A DNA stretch of 64,000 bases from Raineyella sp044508675. GTDB lineage: Bacteria; Actinomycetota; Actinomycetes; Propionibacteriales; Propionibacteriaceae. Of the stretch, positions 30,458 through 39,848 are shown piece by piece. Position numbers and translations under genes: made by a program. The first letter of the stretch is position 1, and each line of letters begins with the position of its first letter. The stretch spans positions 1 to 64,000 of the forward strand of contig JBIQHF010000006.1 in assembly GCA_044508675.1 (NCBI GenBank). The letters are read 5' to 3'. The notes under the pieces are model-generated. The model saw only the letters and a program-made list of their open reading frames with translations. It was not told where the DNA came from and did not search any database.

Positions 30458-32524
30458 ATGGTGCAATCGGTCTACGTGACTTCTCTGGAAGCGGACAGCG
30501 GCAAGTCGACGGTGGCGATCGGGCTGGTACAGCTCTTCGCCGCGGACGGCACCGTGGCGCCCTTCCGGCCGGTCGTCGGCAACGGCGAGCGGGACTCCGT
30601 CCTGGACGTGCTGCTGGAGCAGACCGAAGGCTTCACGTACGAGGACTGCGTCGGAGTCACCTACGACGAGATGCACACCGACCCCGAGGGTGCCCACGTA
30701 CGCATCATCGAGCGCTACCGCCGCCTCGCCGAGCGGGCCGACAGCATCGTGGTGGTCGGCTCCGACTACACCGGCCCGGCCGACACCTCCGAGTTCGACC
30801 TGAACACCACGGTGGCGGCCAACCTCGGCTCGGCCATCGTGCTGGTCGTCAGCGCCCTGCACTGCGGCGCCGACGACCTGGGCCGGACGATCGACCTGGC
30901 CGTCGCCGACATCCGGCGCAGCCACGGCCGGGTGGTCGGCATCGTGGTGAACCGGGTGTCCCCCGACCAGCTGGAGACGTACGGTGCCGCCCTGGAGACC
31001 GACGCGTCGACCATCTGGACCATCCCCGAGGTGCCGGTGCTGTCCTCCCCCACGGTGGGGGAGATCCGCGAGGCCCTGGGCGCCGCACTGGCCTCCGGTG
31101 ACCCGGCGCTGCTCGGCCGCGAGGCGGAGTCGCTGCTGGTGGCCGGCATGAACGTTCCCCACGTCCTGGAGCGACTGCGCGAGGGCATGCTCGTGATCGC
31201 GGCCTCGGACCGGCCAGAGGTGCTGGTGGCGCTGGTCGCCGCCCACGCCGCCGAATCGTTCCCCTCCCTGGCCGGTGTGGTGCTGTACGGCGACTACCCG
31301 ACCCCCGAGGTCGTCTCGCGGCTGGTGAGCGGCTTCGACCAGCAGCTCCCGGTGCTCACCACCGGGCGCGACAGCTACCCGACCGCCACGATTGCCTCCC
31401 GGGTACGCCCGGCCCTCACCAGCGCCTCGCGACGCAAGATCGAGGTGGCGTCCCGGACGTTCCGGGAGCACGTGCCGGCCCAGGAGGTCCGGGCCGCGCT
31501 GAGCGTCGAGGGAGCCCCGGTCGTGACGCCGCTGATGTTCGAGTCCGAACTGCTGGCCCGTGCGGGCGCCGACCGCCGGCGCATCGTGCTGCCGGAGGGC
31601 AACGACGACCGGATCCTGCGGGCCGCGGACGCCCTGCTGGCCCGCAACGTCGCCGACCTCACCATCCTGGGTGACCGGGCCGCGATCAGCCGGCGGGCCG
31701 CGGAGCTCGGCCTGGACATCTCCGGCGCGCAGGTGCTGGCCACCGACGACCCCGAGCGGCTCGAGGAGTACGCCGCGGAGTACGCCCGGCTCCGGGCGCA
31801 CAAGGGCATCACCCTGGAGCAGGCCCGCGAGAAGGTGCAGGACGTCTCCTACTTCGGCACCATGATGGTCCACCTGGGCCACGCCGACGGCATGGTCTCC
31901 GGGGCTTGCCACACCACCGCCCACACGATCAAGCCGTCCTTCGAGATCATCAAGACCCGGCCCGGCACCTCCGCGGTGTCCTCGGTGTTCCTGATGCTGA
32001 TGCCGGACAAGGTACTGGTCTTCGGCGACTGTGCCGTGATCCCGTCCCCGACCGCCGACGAGCTCGCCGACATCGCGATCTCCTCCGCCGAGACCGCCGC
32101 AGCGTTCGGGGTGGAGCCGCGGGTGGCGATGCTCTCCTACTCGACCGGCAGCTCCGGCAGCGGCGACCAGGTCGACCGGGTGCGCGAGGCCACCGCCCTG
32201 GTGCGCGAGCGGGCGCCGCAGCTGGCGGTGGAGGGCCCGATCCAGTACGACGCCGCGGTCGAGCCGACCGTGGCGAAGGCGAAGCTGCCCGACTCCGAGG
32301 TCGCCGGCCGAGCCACCGTGCTCATCTTCCCGGACCTCAACACCGGCAACAACACCTACAAGGCCGTCCAGCGCTCCGCCGGCGCCGTCGCCGTGGGGCC
32401 GGTGCTGCAGGGCCTCAACAAGCCCGTCAACGACCTCTCCCGCGGCGCCCTGGTGCACGACATCGTCAACACCGTCGCGATCACCGCCGTCCAGGCCCAG
32501 TCCCTCACCTCCAGCCGCCCCTGA
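30458..32524 (+). CDS. pta: Phosphate acetyltransferase, long form
   Basis: 688 aa. The long Pta type: an N-terminal P-loop-like domain (SVYVTSLEADSGKSTVAIGL), a central DRTGG-like domain (LVIAASDRPEVLVAL region) and the C-terminal catalytic domain from about 345 (RIVLPEGNDDRILRAAD, MVSGACHTTAHTIKPSF, LSYSTGSSGSGDQVD, VLIFPDLNTGNNTYK). It interconverts acetyl-CoA and acetyl phosphate. It follows xfp by 95 bases, a gap containing a small CCCACC/GGTGGG hairpin, and precedes ackA by 35 bases; probably one operon. Confidence 0.97.
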   Translation: MVQSVYVTSLEADSGKSTVAIGLVQLFAADGTVAPFRPVVGNGERDSVLDVLLEQTEGFTYEDCVGVTYDEMHTDPEGAHVRIIERYRRLAERADSIVVVGSDYTGPADTSEFDLNTTVAANLGSAIVLVVSALHCGADDLGRTIDLAVADIRRSHGRVVGIVVNRVSPDQLETYGAALETDASTIWTIPEVPVLSSPTVGEIREALGAALASGDPALLGREAESLLVAGMNVPHVLERLREGMLVIAASDRPEVLVALVAAHAAESFPSLAGVVLYGDYPTPEVVSRLVSGFDQQLPVLTTGRDSYPTATIASRVRPALTSASRRKIEVASRTFREHVPAQEVRAALSVEGAPVVTPLMFESELLARAGADRRRIVLPEGNDDRILRAADALLARNVADLTILGDRAAISRRAAELGLDISGAQVLATDDPERLEEYAAEYARLRAHKGITLEQAREKVQDVSYFGTMMVHLGHADGMVSGACHTTAHTIKPSFEIIKTRPGTSAVSSVFLMLMPDKVLVFGDCAVIPSPTADELADIAISSAETAAAFGVEPRVAMLSYSTGSSGSGDQVDRVREATALVRERAPQLAVEGPIQYDAAVEPTVAKAKLPDSEVAGRATVLIFPDLNTGNNTYKAVQRSAGAVAVGPVLQGLNKPVNDLSRGALVHDIVNTVAITAVQAQSLTSSRP

Positions 32525-32559
32525 GTCCCGCCTCACCCCAGACCCGAAGGAACCCGCAC

Positions 32560-33753
32560 ATGTCACACACCGTTCTCGTGATCAACTCCGGCTCATCATC
32601 GATCAAGTACCAGCTCATCAACCCGGACTCCGGTGAATCGCTGTCCTCGGGACTGGTGGAGCGGATCGGAGAACCGATGGGCCGGGTCACCCACAAGTAC
32701 GCGGGAGAGAAGCACGAGATCGAGGTGCCGATCGAGGACCACGAGGTGGGCCTGCGCCAGGTGATCAAGGCCTGCGCCACGTACGGGCCGGTCCTGGCCG
32801 AGTCGAAGGTGGTCGCCGTGGGGCACCGGGTCGTGCAGGGCGGCAGCCGGTTCGACAAGGCGATCATCCTCGATGAGGAGTCCACCCGTACCATCGCCGA
32901 GCTGATCCCGCTGGCCCCGCTGCACAACCCGGCCAACGTCACCGGGATCCGTACGGCCCTCGAGGTCTTCCCCGACATTCCGCACGTGGCCGTGTTCGAC
33001 ACCGCCTTCTTCCGCGAGCTGCCCGAGGCGTCCCACACGTACGCACTCAACCGGAAGGTGGCCAGGCGCCACAAGATCCGCCGCTACGGGTTCCACGGCA
33101 CCTCGCACGCGTACGTCTCCGCCGAGGTGTCCCGACTGCTGGGGCGCAACGACCTGAAGCAGATCGTGCTGCACCTGGGCAACGGGGCCTCGGCCTCCGC
33201 CATCGACTCCGGGCACCCGATCGACACGTCGATGGGGATGACCCCGCTCGAGGGCCTGGTGATGGGCACCCGTACCGGGGACATCGACCCGGCCGTGGTG
33301 TTCCACCTGGCCCGGGTCACCGACATGCGGGTCGGCGAGATCGACACCCTGTTCAACGAGTCCTCCGGCCTGAAGGGCCTGACCGGCCACAACGACATGC
33401 GGGAGGTCCGTGCGCTGGCCGAGGGCGGCGACGCCGATGCCCAGCTGGCACTGAAGATCTACGCGCACCGGATCCGCAAGTACATCGGCGGCTATGCGGC
33501 CGTGCTCGGCGGACTCGACTGCGTCACGTTCACCGCGGGCGTGGGGGAGAACGACGTGAAGCTGCGCCAGGAGGTGCTGGAGGGCCTCGGGTTCCTCGGG
33601 ATCGAGCTGGATCCGGCCAGCAACGCCCTGCGGACCGAGGGGGCCCGGCAGATCAGCACGCCCGACTCGCCGGTGAAGGTGCTGGTCGTGCCGACCAACG
33701 AGGAGCTGTCCATCGCGCGCCAGGCGGTCGAGCTGATCGGGGTGAGCGTCTGA
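32560..33753 (+). CDS. ackA: Acetate kinase
   Basis: 397 aa ASKHA-fold kinase making ATP and acetate from acetyl phosphate. Motifs: VLVINSGSSSIKYQL at the N-terminus, VFDTAFF, RRYGFHGTSHAYV, VLHLGNGASASAIDSG, MGMTPLEGLVMGTRTGDIDP and FTAGVGEND. ATG 32560 follows GAAGGAA. Last gene of xfp-pta-ackA; its stop is 7 bases from the convergent helicase gene. Confidence 0.98.
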   Translation: MSHTVLVINSGSSSIKYQLINPDSGESLSSGLVERIGEPMGRVTHKYAGEKHEIEVPIEDHEVGLRQVIKACATYGPVLAESKVVAVGHRVVQGGSRFDKAIILDEESTRTIAELIPLAPLHNPANVTGIRTALEVFPDIPHVAVFDTAFFRELPEASHTYALNRKVARRHKIRRYGFHGTSHAYVSAEVSRLLGRNDLKQIVLHLGNGASASAIDSGHPIDTSMGMTPLEGLVMGTRTGDIDPAVVFHLARVTDMRVGEIDTLFNESSGLKGLTGHNDMREVRALAEGGDADAQLALKIYAHRIRKYIGGYAAVLGGLDCVTFTAGVGENDVKLRQEVLEGLGFLGIELDPASNALRTEGARQISTPDSPVKVLVVPTNEELSIARQAVELIGVSV

Positions 33754-33760
33754 CCGTCAC

Positions 33761-35449
33761 CTAGTGCCGGTCGAGCTGGCCGATGTCCTCGGAGTCGATG
33801 ATCCGGTAGGCGTAGCCCTGCTCGGCCAGGAAGCGCTGCCGGTGCTGGGCGAAGTCGGCGTCCGAGGTGTCCCGCGACACGACGGCGTAGAAGCGCGCGG
33901 TCTTGTCGCCGGAGGGGCGCAACAGGCGACCGAGCCGCTGGGCCTCCTCCTGCCGGGAGCCGAACGCGCCGGAGACCTGGATCGCCACCTCGGCGGTCGG
34001 CAGGTCGACCGAGAAGTTCGCGACCTTCGAGACCACCAGCAAGGTGGTCTCGCCGCTGCGGAACGCCGCGAACAACTCCTCACGGCGGGAGTTCGGCGTC
34101 GACCCCTTGATCAGGGGCGCGCCGAGCTCCTCGGCGAGCGCGTCGAGCTGGTCGACGTACTGCCCGATCACCAGGGTCGGGGTGCCGCGGTGCCGCTCGA
34201 CCAGGTCGATGATCGCGCGCTGCTTGGTCTCGGCGGACGCGGCGAGCCGGTACTTGGAGTCCGGGTCGGCCATCGCGTACGCCAGTCGCTCGTCATCCCT
34301 GAGCGTGACCCGCACCTCGATGCATTCGGCCGGGGCGATCCAGCCCTGGTGCTCCAGGTCCTTCCAGGGGGCGTCGAAGCGCTTCGGACCGATCAGGGAG
34401 AACACATCGCCCTCGTGCCCGTCCTCCCGGACCAGTGTGGCGGTCAGCCCCAGCCGGCGACGGGCCTGCAGGTCGGCGGTCATCCGGAACACCGGCGCCG
34501 GCAGCAGGTGGACCTCGTCGTAGACCACCAGACCCCAGTCGCGGGCACTGAACAGCTCCAGGTGCGGGTGCACCCCGTTGCGCTTGGTGGTGATCACCTG
34601 GTAGGTCGCGATCGTGACCGGGCGGATCTCCTTGCGTGCCCCCGAGTACTCGCCGATCTCGTCCGGGGTGAGGCTGGTCCGGCGCAGCAGCTCGTCGCGC
34701 CACTGGCGGGCGGACACCGTGTTGGTGACCAGGATCAGCGTCGTCGCGGCGGCCCGCGCCATCGCCGCGGCCCCCACGATCGTCTTGCCGGCCCCGCAGG
34801 GCAGTACCACCACGCCGGACCCGCCCTCCCAGAACGAGTCGACCGCCTGCTGCTGGTACGGGCGCAGCGCCCAGCCCTCCTGCTCCAGGGCGATGTCGTG
34901 GTGCTCGCCATTGACGTAGCCGGCCAGGTCCTCGGCCGGCCAACCGAGCTTGAGCAGCACCTGCTTGAGGTGACCGCGCTCGGAGGGGTGCACCGCAACG
35001 GTCTCGGGGTCGATCACCTGGCCGAGCAGCCCGGCGACCTGCTTGGACCGCACCACCTCGGTCAGCACCGCCGGGTCGCCGGAGACCAGCACCAAGCCGT
35101 GCACCGGGTGCTTCTCGATCCGCAACCGGCCGTACCGGTCCATCGTCTCGGCCACGTCCACCAACAGTGCGCTCGGCACCGGGTAGCGCGAATAGGTGAG
35201 CAGCACGTCGACGACCTGCTCGGCGTCATGACCGGCGGCCCGGGCGTTCCACAGGCCCAGCGGTGTCAGCCGGTAGGTGTGGATGTGCTCGGGGGCGCGC
35301 TCCAGCTCGGCGAACGGGGCGATGGCCAGCCGGCACTCGTCGGCCAGCACGTGGTCGACCTCGAGCAGGAGCGTACGGTCCGATTGCACGACCAGCGGCC
35401 CGGGCTCGCTCCTCACCGCAGGTCCTGGGGGCTGGGATGGTGCAGGCAT
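33761..35449 (-). CDS. XPB-type DNA repair helicase
   Basis: 562 aa SF2 helicase of the bacterial XPB group, a 3'-5' DNA translocase. Seen are an N-terminal damage-recognition-like domain (about 1-190), Walker A PCGAGKT, DEVH box (VVYDEVHLL), the RED motif in LTATLVREDGHEG, and motif VI QEEAQRLGRLLRPSG. In mycobacteria and relatives it sits close to the gene for a helicase-associated C-terminal-domain protein, as here. It is the last gene of a probable three-gene run with a 66-base gap upstream. Confidence 0.95.
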   Translation of the reverse strand: MPAPSQPPGPAVRSEPGPLVVQSDRTLLLEVDHVLADECRLAIAPFAELERAPEHIHTYRLTPLGLWNARAAGHDAEQVVDVLLTYSRYPVPSALLVDVAETMDRYGRLRIEKHPVHGLVLVSGDPAVLTEVVRSKQVAGLLGQVIDPETVAVHPSERGHLKQVLLKLGWPAEDLAGYVNGEHHDIALEQEGWALRPYQQQAVDSFWEGGSGVVVLPCGAGKTIVGAAAMARAAATTLILVTNTVSARQWRDELLRRTSLTPDEIGEYSGARKEIRPVTIATYQVITTKRNGVHPHLELFSARDWGLVVYDEVHLLPAPVFRMTADLQARRRLGLTATLVREDGHEGDVFSLIGPKRFDAPWKDLEHQGWIAPAECIEVRVTLRDDERLAYAMADPDSKYRLAASAETKQRAIIDLVERHRGTPTLVIGQYVDQLDALAEELGAPLIKGSTPNSRREELFAAFRSGETTLLVVSKVANFSVDLPTAEVAIQVSGAFGSRQEEAQRLGRLLRPSGDKTARFYAVVSRDTSDADFAQHRQRFLAEQGYAYRIIDSEDIGQLDRH

Positions 35450-35515
35450 GGCATAGGGACCATTGTGGCACCGCGGCCAAGCCGCGAGGCGGACGGCAAG
35501 AGCGGGTGGGCGCGA

Positions 35516-37501
35516 TCAGTTGGCCGTACGGGCCAGGTCGGCGGCGAGCGTCTCGACCAGCTCGGGGTCGGGCGGGCCGGGCACCGGATCGGTCGTCCGT
35601 GGACGGGCCCGGCGCACCGGGGGTGAGGTGAGCAGGCGGCCCGAAGAGTCCTCCGCGGCCGGGGACAGGCCGATCTCCCGCAGCAGGGTGGCGACCTCGT
35701 CGGCCTCGGCATCGGCGACCAGAACGCCCGGGGCGAGCCGACGCAACCCCAGGCCGGTGGCCCCCGGGTGCCCCATGATCTGGGCGATCACCGCTTCGTC
35801 GTCGGTCTGGAGCCACGAGCCGACGGTGCCCAGCCGGATCCGGCCGTGCCGGCGGGCCACGTCACCGACCAGGTACTCCAGGGGCTGGGGGATCCCGGTG
35901 CTGGAGTGCTCGGCCAGCCACCCGAGCACCCGATCACTGGTCCAGCCGGCGTCGAAGGCGCGGCGCAGCGAGGCGGCCGAGAACCGGAACACGCCGCCCG
36001 CGCCGCGGGACTCCTGCGCCGCCAGCAACCGGACGGTCCGTCCCACCCGGTGCTCCAGGGGGCCGGGGGCGACCGCGGTCAGGTCGGACTGCAGGATGAG
36101 CTCGGAGACCGGCTCGGGGAACTCCTCGGCCAGCTCCGCAGGCACGGTGCCACCGGGAAGCGCGGCAGCCAGCAGGCCGGTGACCGCGTCCAGGGCCTGC
36201 AGGCCGAGGGATCCGGCCTCCTCCCACCACTGGGTGGCCAGCTCGGCCAGGTCCACCTGGGAGGCGAGTGCCGGGCGGTGCCAGGCGTACGCCCGGCCGA
36301 TGGCCTCGGCTGCCAGGACCGTCCCCGGCTCGATCGTGGCGCAGATCCCGACCAGTCCGCGCCGCAGGTCCGCGGCACCGCGCCAGGCGGCGTCCGGCCC
36401 GAGCGCGTGCGCCTTGGCGGCCGCCGACCACGCGTACCACCGCGGCGAGTCGATCCAGACCCGCACCAGGTCGCTCCACCGCTCCACGGCCGGCGACTCG
36501 AGCCAGTGGTCGAACGCCGGGGTCGGCAACAGCGTCTCCCCGTTGACCTGGTTGACCAGGCCGCTGGCCCACGCCAGCTCGACCAGCAGCACCGCGTACG
36601 CCCGGGTGCGCTCCGGGTGGGCCGAGGGCAGCCGCAGCAGCGAGACCACCGCGCCCAGATCCTTGGTGGCCAGCCCCCCGTCGCGCAGGAGGCGGACGTC
36701 GAGGTCGGCCAGGGAGGACACCAACTGCTCGATGTCGCGCAGGGCGGTGATCGCCGCACCGACCCCGGCCCGGCCGATCAGGTCGGCCCGGCGGCGATGC
36801 CCGCCGCCCAGCTCCGGGGCCGTGGCCGAGGGCAGCGTACGCACCAGCCGGTGGCCGCGCAGATACCAGGCGACCTCCCGCGGCATCACCACGGTGTCCC
36901 GGTCGAGGGGACGCAGCAGCCCGTGGGCCAGGGCGACCTCCATCGGGGTGCGCGCCGTTTCCGGGGTGACCTCGCGGTCGGCGTTCTTCACCCGGCCGGT
37001 CGGCGGCCCCCACACCAGCTGGTCCAGCAGGGGCACGACCACCTCACCGGCGGCGTCCAGCGCCGCCGCGACCTCGGCGTCCGTCATCGGCCGGACGGAC
37101 CCGTCCGCCAGTCCGGCGGGCCAGGGACCGAAGGCGGCCCGGGCCTGCGCGACCAGGTGCACCGCGCCGTCGGATCCCCAGACCAGTCCGCGACTGCGCA
37201 GGTCACCGATGCCCCGGCGGACCGCCAGCTCATCCCTGGTCCCCAACAGGGCGGACAGGTCCCTGTGGCTCGCCCCGTCGGGTAGTGCGGCCAGGGCCTC
37301 GGCCACGACGTTCTGCCAGGCGTTGAGGCCCTGCAGGGCGTGCCGGGTGGACCCGCCGGTCGACATCCGGGTGACCAGCTCCGCCACGGTCCCCGGCGCC
37401 GGCGTGCACAGGTCCGGCCGGGCCTGCAGCAGCGCGGCGAAGTCAGCGGCCTTCCAGCCGCGCAGGGACTCGGCCAGCGAACGCGGGGCGGCAGGACTCA
37501 C
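35516..37501 (-). CDS. Large helicase-associated protein (Helicase_C_3 / XPB partner)
   Basis: 661 aa from GTG 37501, which overlaps the preceding stop (GTGA). It lacks a helicase motor. The C-terminal part (QSDLTAVAPGPLEHRVGRTV, RFSAASLRRAFDAGWTSDRV, then EYLVGDVARRHGRIRLGTVG) matches the helicase conserved C-terminal/XPB-associated domain seen in actinobacterial neighbours of XPB. The N-terminal part contains winged-helix-like segments (GASHRDLSALLGTRDELAVR). A DNA-repair accessory role with XPB is inferred from neighbourhood and domain name. Confidence 0.85.
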   Translation of the reverse strand: MSPAAPRSLAESLRGWKAADFAALLQARPDLCTPAPGTVAELVTRMSTGGSTRHALQGLNAWQNVVAEALAALPDGASHRDLSALLGTRDELAVRRGIGDLRSRGLVWGSDGAVHLVAQARAAFGPWPAGLADGSVRPMTDAEVAAALDAAGEVVVPLLDQLVWGPPTGRVKNADREVTPETARTPMEVALAHGLLRPLDRDTVVMPREVAWYLRGHRLVRTLPSATAPELGGGHRRRADLIGRAGVGAAITALRDIEQLVSSLADLDVRLLRDGGLATKDLGAVVSLLRLPSAHPERTRAYAVLLVELAWASGLVNQVNGETLLPTPAFDHWLESPAVERWSDLVRVWIDSPRWYAWSAAAKAHALGPDAAWRGAADLRRGLVGICATIEPGTVLAAEAIGRAYAWHRPALASQVDLAELATQWWEEAGSLGLQALDAVTGLLAAALPGGTVPAELAEEFPEPVSELILQSDLTAVAPGPLEHRVGRTVRLLAAQESRGAGGVFRFSAASLRRAFDAGWTSDRVLGWLAEHSSTGIPQPLEYLVGDVARRHGRIRLGTVGSWLQTDDEAVIAQIMGHPGATGLGLRRLAPGVLVADAEADEVATLLREIGLSPAAEDSSGRLLTSPPVRRARPRTTDPVPGPPDPELVETLAADLARTAN

Positions 37502-38349
37502 AGCCGATCCTGCGGCGGTGGGGAGCCCGGGCCGGGCCAGGAAAAGTGTTCGGGTGGCGGCGGTGGCCACTGTGATGCCTGCTGGGCACGTCGACGACGC
37601 TCGGTATCGATCTCGGAGCGTTCCCGGATGAACCAGAAGACGCAGAGGAGGGAGTAGACGAGCCCGACCCCCCGGACCACCCCCGCGGCGCCGGCCCACC
37701 CGTCGCCGGCCAGCAGGGACACCAGCACCACACCGGTGAGCAGGCCGAGCACGATCCGGGAGACCATCCGTGCCGCCGGCCGCACCTCGGGGCGGGTGAC
37801 CAGCAGTACCGCGGCGAACGCCACCGTGACGATGACCAGCGGCCCGATCCAGGCGCCGAGGAAGAACAGGGCGGCCGGGGCCAGGAGCCAGCGAGCGCCC
37901 TGATCGCGGACCTCCAGATCGGTCCCGCCGGCAGTCGGCGCCGGGGCGGGCGGGGCGACCGCACCGTACGGGGTGCCGGGGTCGTGCTGGGTGGGCGCGG
38001 CGTACGGCCCCGAGGGTGCAGGAAACGGCGGGGCCGGCGGACCGGTGGGCGGCGGGCTCACGGCATGGACGGCCTGCCACGGGGAGCGGGTGGTGCGCGA
38101 CACCACGTCGAAGGGCCGGTGCGGGTCTCGCTGCCCCGCCGGTTCGGACGCCACCGATTCCAGCGGGACGGCCCTCGGGGGAGAGGTGAACTCGGGGTGG
38201 GCCAGTGGGGCCCGGGCGGACCGCGACTGGGCGGTGTCCTCGGGTTCCTCGGGTGACCGATCGGTGTCCGGGCCCACTCGACCGACGGGTTCATAGCCCG
38301 AGGGCGGCACCAGGGGTGCGTACTCGGGGCCGTCCTGCCAGGTCGCCAT
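37498..38349 (-). CDS. Membrane protein with proline-rich cytoplasmic N-terminus
   Basis: 283 aa from ATG 38349. Residues 1-145 are low-complexity and rich in P, A and G (PPPTGPPAPPFPAPSGPYAA). Then come hydrophobic helices (ARWLLAPAALFFLGAWIGPL, then IVTVAFAAVLLV, IVLGLLTGVVLVSLLAG, VYSLLCVFWFI) and a charged and proline-rich tail. No family recognised. Four transmembrane segments are likely. It overlaps the helicase-associated gene by 4 bases, so it may be co-expressed with DNA repair functions by arrangement only. Confidence 0.75.
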   Translation of the reverse strand: MATWQDGPEYAPLVPPSGYEPVGRVGPDTDRSPEEPEDTAQSRSARAPLAHPEFTSPPRAVPLESVASEPAGQRDPHRPFDVVSRTTRSPWQAVHAVSPPPTGPPAPPFPAPSGPYAAPTQHDPGTPYGAVAPPAPAPTAGGTDLEVRDQGARWLLAPAALFFLGAWIGPLVIVTVAFAAVLLVTRPEVRPAARMVSRIVLGLLTGVVLVSLLAGDGWAGAAGVVRGVGLVYSLLCVFWFIRERSEIDTERRRRAQQASQWPPPPPEHFSWPGPGSPPPQDRL

Positions 38350-38356
38350 GCAGCCG

Positions 38357-38385
38357 ATGCTACCTGCGCATCCCGAACGTACGAT
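38357..38385. promoter_or_regulatory. Divergent leaderless promoters between 38349 (-) and larE (+)
   Basis: Minus strand: TAGCAT (38357-38362) 7 bases before ATG 38349. Plus strand: TACGAT (38380-38385) 7 bases before ATG 38393. Only 43 bases separate the start codons and no ribosome-binding site is seen on either side. Confidence 0.5.
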
Positions 38386-38392
38386 GGGGACC

Positions 38393-39235
38393 ATGACCGT
38401 CGCCCGACCCCAGACGCTGGAACAGCGGCTCGAACGCCTGCAGGCCGACCTGGCCGCCCTCCCGGGTCTTGTCGTGGCCTACTCCGGCGGGGCCGACTCC
38501 GCCTTCCTGCTCGCCGCCGCGGTCCGGGCGCTGGGGGCGGAGCGGGTGCTCGCCGCCACCGCGGTCTCGGACTCCCTGCCGCAGTCGGAGCGGGGACCGG
38601 CCGCCGACCTGGCCGCCTCGCTGGGGGTTGCGACGTGGACGCCGCAGACCCACGAGATCGAGCGCGAGGGCTACCGGGCCAACGCGGGGGACCGGTGCTA
38701 CTTCTGTCGCTCCGAGATGTTCGAGGTGTTCGCGCCGGAGGCCGAGCGGCGCGGCTGGCCGGTGGCGACCGGCACCAATGCCGACGATGTCGTGGCCGGT
38801 TTCCGTCCCGGCATCCGGGCGGCCCGCGAACGCGGTGCACGCACCCCGCTGGCCGACGCCGGCCTGACCAAGACCGAGATCCGCGACGTCTCCGCCCGGT
38901 GGGGCCTGCCGACCTGGGACAAACCGGCGGCGGCCTGCCTGGCCTCCCGGATCGCGTACGGGATCGAGGTCACCCCGGCCCGGCTGGCCCGGGTCGAACA
39001 GGCCGAGGGGCGCGTACGGGCGCTGCTGCCGCAGTTGCGGGACCTTCGGGTGCGGGACCTGGGTGGGCGTGGAAGGATCGAGCTCGACCGTCCCACGCTG
39101 GACTGCCTCGACGCCGGGGACGAGGCCCGGATCCGTGCAGCGGTCGAGGCCTGCGGCCTCGGCCCGGTCGAGTTCCGGGCCTTCCGGTCCGGGTCGATGA
39201 ACGACCTGCTGGCCGACCCGGACCGCTACCGCTGA
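38393..39235 (+). CDS. larE: ATP-dependent sacrificial sulfur transferase LarE-like
   Basis: 280 aa PP-loop protein. AYSGGADSAFLL holds the PP-loop at 31-36, followed by GDRCYFCRSEMF (C102, C105) and WDKPAAACLASRIAYG (C182), the last where LarE carries its sulfur-donor or cluster-ligating cysteine. LarE supplies sulfur for the nickel-pincer nucleotide cofactor of lactate racemase. No larA, larB or larC is in the window, so it is an orphan here; another sulfur-transfer role is possible. Start chosen at ATG 38393 for TACGAT at the leaderless distance; ATG 38384 is in frame. Confidence 0.85.
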   Translation: MTVARPQTLEQRLERLQADLAALPGLVVAYSGGADSAFLLAAAVRALGAERVLAATAVSDSLPQSERGPAADLAASLGVATWTPQTHEIEREGYRANAGDRCYFCRSEMFEVFAPEAERRGWPVATGTNADDVVAGFRPGIRAARERGARTPLADAGLTKTEIRDVSARWGLPTWDKPAAACLASRIAYGIEVTPARLARVEQAEGRVRALLPQLRDLRVRDLGGRGRIELDRPTLDCLDAGDEARIRAAVEACGLGPVEFRAFRSGSMNDLLADPDRYR

Positions 39236-39255
39236 ACGCCCTTCGCGCCGGCAGG

Positions 39256-39435
39256 TATGCTGGGGGCTCCGGATCCTGCCCACGGATCGCTTCCGGCGGC
39301 AGTTCCGCTCCCACCGGTAGTGCCCAGCGGGCCCGTCATCCGTCCCTCAGGCGTCGCCCCCGCGAGCCGGTCGGGCACTGACGGTCGAGACGGACCAGAC
39401 CATCTGACCAGACACATCGAACAAGTGAGGTTGCT
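39256..39435 (+). promoter_or_regulatory. Promoter and long leader of the cold-shock gene
   Basis: TATGCT at 39256-39261 is the best -10 in the 200-base gap; transcription from about 39268 would give a leader near 168 bases before GTG 39436, GC-rich and able to fold. Cold-shock mRNAs are known for long regulatory leaders. GTGAGG at 39425-39430 is the ribosome-binding site. Confidence 0.4.
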
Positions 39436-39819
39436 GTGCCCACAGGCAAGGTGCGGTTCTACGACGCCGAGAAGGGCTTCGGGTTCCTGACCAAGGACGG
39501 CGGCGGAGACGTGTACGTCCGCCAGAACGCCCTGCCCCGTGGCGTGACGTCGCTCAAGCCCGGACAGCGGGTCGAGTTCGGCGTGATCGAGGGCCGCAAG
39601 GGCGAGCAGGCGCTCAGCGTGCAACTGGTGGAGAAGCCGGTGTCGGTCTCCAAGGCCGCGCGCAAGAAGCCGGAGGACATGGCGATCATCATCGAGGACC
39701 TGATCAAGATGCTCGACCACCTCGCCGCCAGCTACCGCCACGGCCGCTATCCGGACCCGAAGTCGGCCGAGCGTACGGCCCACGTGCTGCGCGGCATCGC
39801 CGACGAGCTGGAGCTGTGA
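39436..39819 (+). CDS. Cold-shock domain protein with helical extension
   Basis: 127 aa. Residues 1-66 are a cold-shock domain with RNP1-like KGFGFLT (KVRFYDAEKGFGFLTKDGG) and RNP2-like VYVRQNAL, where the usual VFVHxSA is altered. A roughly 60-residue helical C-terminal extension (KKPEDMAIIIEDLIKMLDHL) is common in longer actinobacterial Csp proteins. Binds single-stranded nucleic acid. It overlaps or closely precedes the DUF3027 gene. Confidence 0.93.
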   Translation: MPTGKVRFYDAEKGFGFLTKDGGGDVYVRQNALPRGVTSLKPGQRVEFGVIEGRKGEQALSVQLVEKPVSVSKAARKKPEDMAIIIEDLIKMLDHLAASYRHGRYPDPKSAERTAHVLRGIADELEL

Positions 39820-39848
39820 CCCGCGCCCTGCGTGAGAGGATGACGACC

